DNA of 38,991 nucleotides from Kaftiobacterium sp035693805 (GTDB lineage Bacteria > Sysuimicrobiota > Sysuimicrobiia > Sysuimicrobiales > Kaftiobacteriaceae). The notes under the pieces were generated by a model, which did no database searches, was not told the origin of the DNA, and saw only the letters and a list, made by a program, of their open reading frames with translations. This document shows positions 37,703 through 38,991 of the stretch, piece after piece. Numbering within the stretch: the first letter of the stretch is position 1; every line of letters starts with the position of its first letter. The stretch lies in assembly GCA_035693805.1 (NCBI GenBank), contig DASSGA010000073.1:1-38991 (forward strand), given 5' to 3'. The position numbers were made by a program, and so were the translations under genes.

Positions 37703-38310
37703 GCACCACGCTGGTCTTTCTGTACGGCCCACCCGCCTCCGGGAAGCTCACGGTGGCCCAGGCGCTCGCGAAGCTCACCGGGTACCGGGTCTTCCACAAT
37801 CACCTGACGATCGATCTCGTCCGCTCCCTCTTCGACTGGGGAGAGGGGCCCTTCTGGTCGCTGGTGGACCGTTATCGCCTGGAGCTCATCGATGCGGCGG
37901 CCGAAGCCGGGCTCCCCGGCCTCATCTTCACCTTCGTCTATGCCAGGGGCGCCGACGACGCCTTCGTGGCGCGGATCGTGGACGCCGTCGCGCGCCACCG
38001 CGGCCGGGTCGTCTTCGTGCGCCTGACGTGTGAGCCGAAGGAGCTTGCGCGCCGTGTCCGGCTGCCCTCGCGCCGGGCCTATCATAAGATGAGTCGCGTG
38101 ACGGCGCTGCGCGACCTGCTCGCCCGCCACGACCTGTTCTTCGACGTTCCGTATCCTGACAACCTCGTGATCGATACGACCAGGATCCGTCCCGGCCGTG
38201 CCGCCCGTATGATCGCGGAACGCTTCCGGCTGCCCGCGTTCGTCCCCCCGGGCAGTCACCGCTCGTTCCGTGTCCAGGGCTCGATGACGAGGTCGAGCGA
38301 GCCCACGTAG
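37690..38310 (+). CDS. P-loop kinase-like protein (AAA_33/shikimate-kinase-like)
   Basis: This 206-residue protein begins at once with a beta strand and Walker A, LVFLYGPPASGKLT (residues 8-21). FHNHLTIDLVRSLF, a likely catalytic/substrate loop, follows, with RVVFVRLTCEPKELARRV and a lid-like RLPSRRAYHKMS, then a C-terminal VIDTTRIRPGRAARMI. The layout is that of small nucleoside/gluconate/shikimate-type kinases and AAA_33 proteins. The substrate is not known. GTG 37690 overlaps the end of the ATPase gene by 13 bases. It converges with the LivM-like gene with three bases between. Confidence 0.75.
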   Translation: MAGVGTTLVFLYGPPASGKLTVAQALAKLTGYRVFHNHLTIDLVRSLFDWGEGPFWSLVDRYRLELIDAAAEAGLPGLIFTFVYARGADDAFVARIVDAVARHRGRVVFVRLTCEPKELARRVRLPSRRAYHKMSRVTALRDLLARHDLFFDVPYPDNLVIDTTRIRPGRAARMIAERFRLPAFVPPGSHRSFRVQGSMTRSSEPT

Positions 38311-38313
38311 CCG

Positions 38314-38991
38314 TCAGTAGCTGAACGGCCAGAGGTCGATCTTGCGTTTGAGCTTGCGCAGCAGCATCGCGAGACCGCCGGGCTCCCAGATCAACAGCCC
38401 GATCAGGATCGCCCCGAAGACGATCTCCCGGAGCGGCGTGGCGATCTTGGCGAACCCCGGGAGGACCGTGACCAGCGCCGGCGTGATGATCTTCAGCCCC
38501 TGGGACAATGCGGTGACGAATGCCGCGCCCAGGTGCGGCCCCCAGACGCTCCCCAGCCCGCCCATGACGATCATCGCCACGTAGTCGATCGAGGTCACGA
38601 TCGTGAAGTGCTCGGGGGAGATCACCCGGCTGTAGTGCGCCCACAGGCTGCCCGCGATCCCCGCGTAGAACGCCGCCAATCCGAAGGCCAGCGCCTTGTA
38701 GGCGAGCAGGTTGATCCCCATCACCTGCGCCGCGTAGTCGCGGTCGCGCACGGCCATGAGCGCCAGGCCGATGCGCGAGCGGACGAGGTTCGTAGCGAAG
38801 ACCCCCGCGAGCAGCCAGACGACCAGCAGCAGATAGTAGAACTGCACCTCGCTGCGCAGGATCCACGGCCCGATGCGCGGGGCGCGCAGGGAGATTGCGC
38901 CGAGTCCCTGCCCCGCGGCGTGGATGATCGTGTATTCGGTGAGGAACTGAAAGGCCAGCGTGGCGATGGCCAGGTACAGACCCTTGATGCG
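38314..38991 (-). CDS. Branched-chain amino acid type ABC permease (LivM-like), 5' end beyond window
   Basis: The frame runs from the right edge to the stop at 38314, 225 residues of the C-terminal part. The first visible residues RIKGLYLAIATLAFQFL match the LivM consensus, so the internal GTG 38847 is not the start. Further LivM motifs are RSRIGLALMAVRDRDYAAQVMGI, the EAA-like YKALAFGLAAFYAGIAGSLWA and VMGGLGSVWGPHLGAAFV. About six membrane helices are visible. It probably belongs with the binding protein and LivF-like gene but lies on the opposite strand, converging on them. Confidence 0.92.
   Translation of the reverse strand, partial: RIKGLYLAIATLAFQFLTEYTIIHAAGQGLGAISLRAPRIGPWILRSEVQFYYLLLVVWLLAGVFATNLVRSRIGLALMAVRDRDYAAQVMGINLLAYKALAFGLAAFYAGIAGSLWAHYSRVISPEHFTIVTSIDYVAMIVMGGLGSVWGPHLGAAFVTALSQGLKIITPALVTVLPGFAKIATPLREIVFGAILIGLLIWEPGGLAMLLRKLKRKIDLWPFSY

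Noticed and set aside
38314..38847. LivM-like gene starting at the internal GTG 38847
   Set aside because: The frame stays open to the window edge and the upstream residues (RIKGLYLAIATLA) are conserved LivM sequence.
1..38991. CRISPR arrays, insertion sequences with terminal inverted repeats, prophage genes, rRNA
   Set aside because: None was seen on either strand; the holin-like pair at the left edge alone does not indicate a prophage.

Overview
This is a GC-rich bacterial chromosome segment (roughly two thirds G+C by eye), gene-dense and with many ATGA/GTGA stop-start overlaps. The order mreBCD-mrdA-rodA-rng-rplU-rpmA-obg-nadD-rsfS, a DUF4321 gene beside radC, a T-box leader, a stalk-type copper-amine-oxidase-N protein and a SigB-like partner-switching module all point to a Terrabacteria-type lineage. 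A high-GC Firmicutes-like group or an uncultivated phylum such as Sysuimicrobiota (CSP1-3) would fit. This placement is inferred from gene content only; no rRNA is present.

Layout. 1-1800: end of a holin-like membrane gene pair, then tatA, tatC and a DUF4321 protein. 1836-9550: radC, then the cell-elongation cluster mreB, mreC, mreD, PBP2 and rodA, followed by RNase G. 9530-13240: rplU, rpmA, obg, nadD, rsfS and a double-GNAT protein. 13320-14170 (minus): a decayed HNH endonuclease gene. 14253-20640: the most unusual part. A sigma70 promoter drives a leucine-type T-box leader (specifier CTC) in which a complete tRNA-Ala(GGC) gene, clamped by an 8-bp stem, occupies the place of stem III. Downstream lie a branched-chain aminotransferase and two tandem, divergent leucyl-tRNA synthetases, the second with a broken HIGH motif and a shortened editing domain.

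20675-22319 (minus): a secreted stalk-type protein and a small secreted protein. 22412-27380: a stress-sigma module. A degenerate RsbW-like protein and a SigB/SigF-type sigma factor on the plus strand converge on a STAS antagonist and a GAFx3-PP2C-kinase fusion on the minus strand. A shared TGAATCACGYGC motif and SigB-like promoters lie at its edges, one promoter in front of a collagen-like membrane protein.

27495-30262: comEA, then an ECF sigma factor, zinc anti-sigma factor and RseB-like triad with its own ECF-type promoter. 30317-31593: MazG-like protein and an M19 dipeptidase. 31571-33695 (minus): a polyamine operon, pyruvoyl arginine decarboxylase - aminopropyltransferase - ureohydrolase. 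33777-38991: a secreted glycosidase-fold protein lacking its catalytic NEP motif, a branched-chain amino acid type ABC transporter (binding protein, LivF-like ATPase, and a LivM-like permease on the opposite strand) and a small P-loop kinase-like protein.

The best candidate for an undescribed arrangement is the T-box/tRNA-Ala/aminotransferase/LeuRS-LeuRS2 operon. Second is the rewired partner-switching module.
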